This document shows positions 4,371-6,002 of a DNA stretch of 6,002 bases, in pieces. The first letter of the stretch is position 1; each line of letters opens with the position of its first letter. Under the pieces are notes generated by a model. The model saw nothing but the letters and a program-made list of their open reading frames with translations, was not told the DNA's origin and ran no database searches. A program made the translations under genes and the position numbers. The DNA is from Piscirickettsiaceae bacterium. Lineage in GTDB: Bacteria > Pseudomonadota > Gammaproteobacteria > Thiomicrospirales > Thiomicrospiraceae. The DNA is taken from the NCBI GenBank assembly GCA_027019045.1, contig JALUXI010000273.1, positions 1-6,002 of the forward strand, in the 5' to 3' direction.

Positions 4371-6002
4371 TTAGTGGCTATTCATCCCTTTTTCTTTAAA
4401 CCCATTGGTTTTTTTTACCACATCTATCACACCCTCTGCCTGAGCGTCATTAGTTTTATTTATATCAATTTCTTTTAATACCTCTCGAGATTGAGGCTGT
4501 GAAACCAAAGCGTGTTGAAAAACTTCATCTATCCACTTAACGGGTATCACCTCAATTTGAGAAGTCACCTCTTCTGAAATTTCTTTGAGGTCTCTTGCAT
4601 TCTCATAAGGAATCAACACTTTTTTAATACCTCCTCGGAGTGCAGCTAATAGCTTTTCCTTTAATCCACCAATCGGTAAAACCTCACCCCGAAGTGTAAT
4701 CTCCCCTGTCATCGCCACATCTGAACGCACTGCAATATCGGCAAAGACAGAGGCAATCGCCGTACACACAGCAATCCCTGCACTGGGGCCATCTTTTTTA
4801 ATAGCCCCCTCAGGGAAGTGCAGATGCAAGTCATATTTTTCATAAAAGTCCGACTCCAAACCTAATTGCTCAGAATGACTACGAATCACACTCATAGCGG
4901 CTTGAGTGGATTCTTGCATTACACTGCCTAGCTGACCTGTCGTCACCACTTTGCCTTTACCAGGCATCTTGGTCGCTTCAATACGCAACAGATCCCCACC
5001 TACTCGGGTCCAAGCCAATCCCGCCACTTGACCAATCTGGCTCTGTTCATCCGCCAAGCCGATCCGATAGCGAGCAACACCTAAGTAGTCTTCTAATGCA
5101 TCTTGGTTAATAGTTATCGGTGCCGTTTTCTCTTTAAGCACTAACTGCTTCACCGCTTTCCGACAGAGTTTAGCAATTTCACGATCTAATAACCTCACCC
5201 CTGCCTCTCGTGTATAGAATTGAATAATGGCTTCAAGTGCATCATCCGTGACTTCAAGCTCACCCTGTTTCAAGCCGTGTGCTTTGAGCTGTCTAGGTAA
5301 TAAATGTTGCTTGGCAATTTCCATTTTCTCCGCTTCGGTATAACCGGCTAAGTTAATCACTTCCATACGGTCTAACAGAGGCTCTGGAATATCCATTGAA
5401 TTGGAAGTGGCGACAAACATCACATTGGACAAATCATATCCCACCTCCATATAGTGGTCGGCAAAGTCTTTATTTTGCTCAGGATCTAACACCTCCAATA
5501 AAGCACTTGCTGGGTCGCCACGAAAATCTTTTGCCATCTTATCAATCTCATCAAACAAGAAGAGTGGATTGATCGTGCCCGCCTCTTTCATCTTCTGCAT
5601 AATACGACCTGGCATGGCACCAATATAGGTGCGGCGATGCCCGCGAATTTCGGCTTCATCTCGCACGCCCCCCAATGACATCCGTACATACTTTCGATTG
5701 GTCGCTTCGGCAATAGAACGGGCTAAGGTCGTTTTACCTACCCCAGGAGGTCCCACCAGACAAAGAATTGGACCATTCAATTTATTCACTCGTTGTTGAA
5801 CCGCCAAATATTCCAAAATGCGCTCTTTGACCTTTTCCAAACCTGCATGCTGAGCATCTAAAATTTGCTCTGCTTTTTCTAAGTTTTTAGATAAACGAGA
5901 GCGTTTTTTCCAAGGAATACTCAACACCCAATCTAGATAATTACGCACAATCGTCGCTTCTGGAGACTGAGGAGACATCATTTTGAGTTTTTTCAACTCC
6001 TC
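4371..6002 (-). CDS. lon: ATP-dependent Lon protease, C-terminal two thirds
   Basis: Lon is a cytosolic hexameric AAA+ serine protease that degrades misfolded and regulatory proteins. The reading frame continues past the right edge, so 543 residues are visible and roughly 270 N-terminal residues are missing, judged by aligning conserved sites with E. coli Lon. Numbering from the window edge, the first residues are EELKKLKMMSPQSPEA. The ATPase domain shows Walker A GPPGVGKT (84-91) and Walker B LFLFDEID (147-154). The protease domain carries DGPSAG with catalytic S407, and the partner lysine K450 in GGLKEK, spaced 43 residues as in E. coli (S679/K722). All catalytic residues are intact. The C-terminus extends about 30 residues beyond E. 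coli Lon with a polar tail. The TTG at 5996 is an internal Leu codon, not the start. Confidence 0.97.
   Translation of the reverse strand, partial: EELKKLKMMSPQSPEATIVRNYLDWVLSIPWKKRSRLSKNLEKAEQILDAQHAGLEKVKERILEYLAVQQRVNKLNGPILCLVGPPGVGKTTLARSIAEATNRKYVRMSLGGVRDEAEIRGHRRTYIGAMPGRIMQKMKEAGTINPLFLFDEIDKMAKDFRGDPASALLEVLDPEQNKDFADHYMEVGYDLSNVMFVATSNSMDIPEPLLDRMEVINLAGYTEAEKMEIAKQHLLPRQLKAHGLKQGELEVTDDALEAIIQFYTREAGVRLLDREIAKLCRKAVKQLVLKEKTAPITINQDALEDYLGVARYRIGLADEQSQIGQVAGLAWTRVGGDLLRIEATKMPGKGKVVTTGQLGSVMQESTQAAMSVIRSHSEQLGLESDFYEKYDLHLHFPEGAIKKDGPSAGIAVCTAIASVFADIAVRSDVAMTGEITLRGEVLPIGGLKEKLLAALRGGIKKVLIPYENARDLKEISEEVTSQIEVIPVKWIDEVFQHALVSQPQSREVLKEIDINKTNDAQAEGVIDVVKKTNGFKEKGMNSH

Noticed and set aside
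5994..5996. TTG as the start of a shorter Lon
   Set aside because: The frame and conserved Lon sequence continue upstream to the window edge, so this is an internal leucine codon.

Overview
The window looks like chromosomal DNA from a gammaproteobacterium. The lon - hupB - tRNA-Val - tRNA-Asp order is a familiar gammaproteobacterial arrangement, and the DksA, HU and Lon sequences fit that class. The DNA is fairly AT-rich. The partial gene at the left edge resembles CbbY-type HAD phosphatases, which often accompany the Calvin cycle. Together these hint at a sulfur-oxidising autotroph of the Thiomicrospira/Hydrogenovibrio kind. That genus-level guess is inference only.

Left part (1-441): the first 28 codons of a leftward HAD hydrolase gene, then a 356-base intergenic region. 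This region holds a complete 160-bp MITE-like element (100-259) with 16-bp terminal inverted repeats and a 5-bp TCCTT duplication. It also holds a leftward candidate promoter, an 11-bp direct repeat, a 24-nt near-palindrome, and a rightward extended -10 promoter for the dksA-type gene. The element inserted exactly at the Shine-Dalgarno sequence of the HAD gene, and the target duplication preserved a copy of it.

Middle part (442-3509), all rightward: a DksA-family regulator that has lost three of the four zinc-finger cysteines; a two-domain APH-like phosphotransferase/P-loop kinase; an exported protein of unknown function, whose candidate promoter overlaps the stop codon of the kinase gene; and an 80-residue protein whose ends resemble flagellar rod proteins.

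Right part (3630-6002), all leftward: lon (3' two thirds), hupB with its own sigma-70 promoter, then tRNA-Val(TAC) and tRNA-Asp(GTC). The tRNA pair has a near-ideal promoter (TTGACA-N16-TATAAT) whose predicted start lies inside the hupB terminator hairpin. The same DNA could therefore end the hupB transcript and start the tRNA transcript without terminating it. Its GC-rich discriminator suggests stringent control, the type of promoter on which DksA acts.

No CRISPR array, phage module or obvious multi-gene novel system is present. The most notable items are the element insertion at the ribosome-binding site, the overlapping terminator/promoter and the cysteine-poor DksA.
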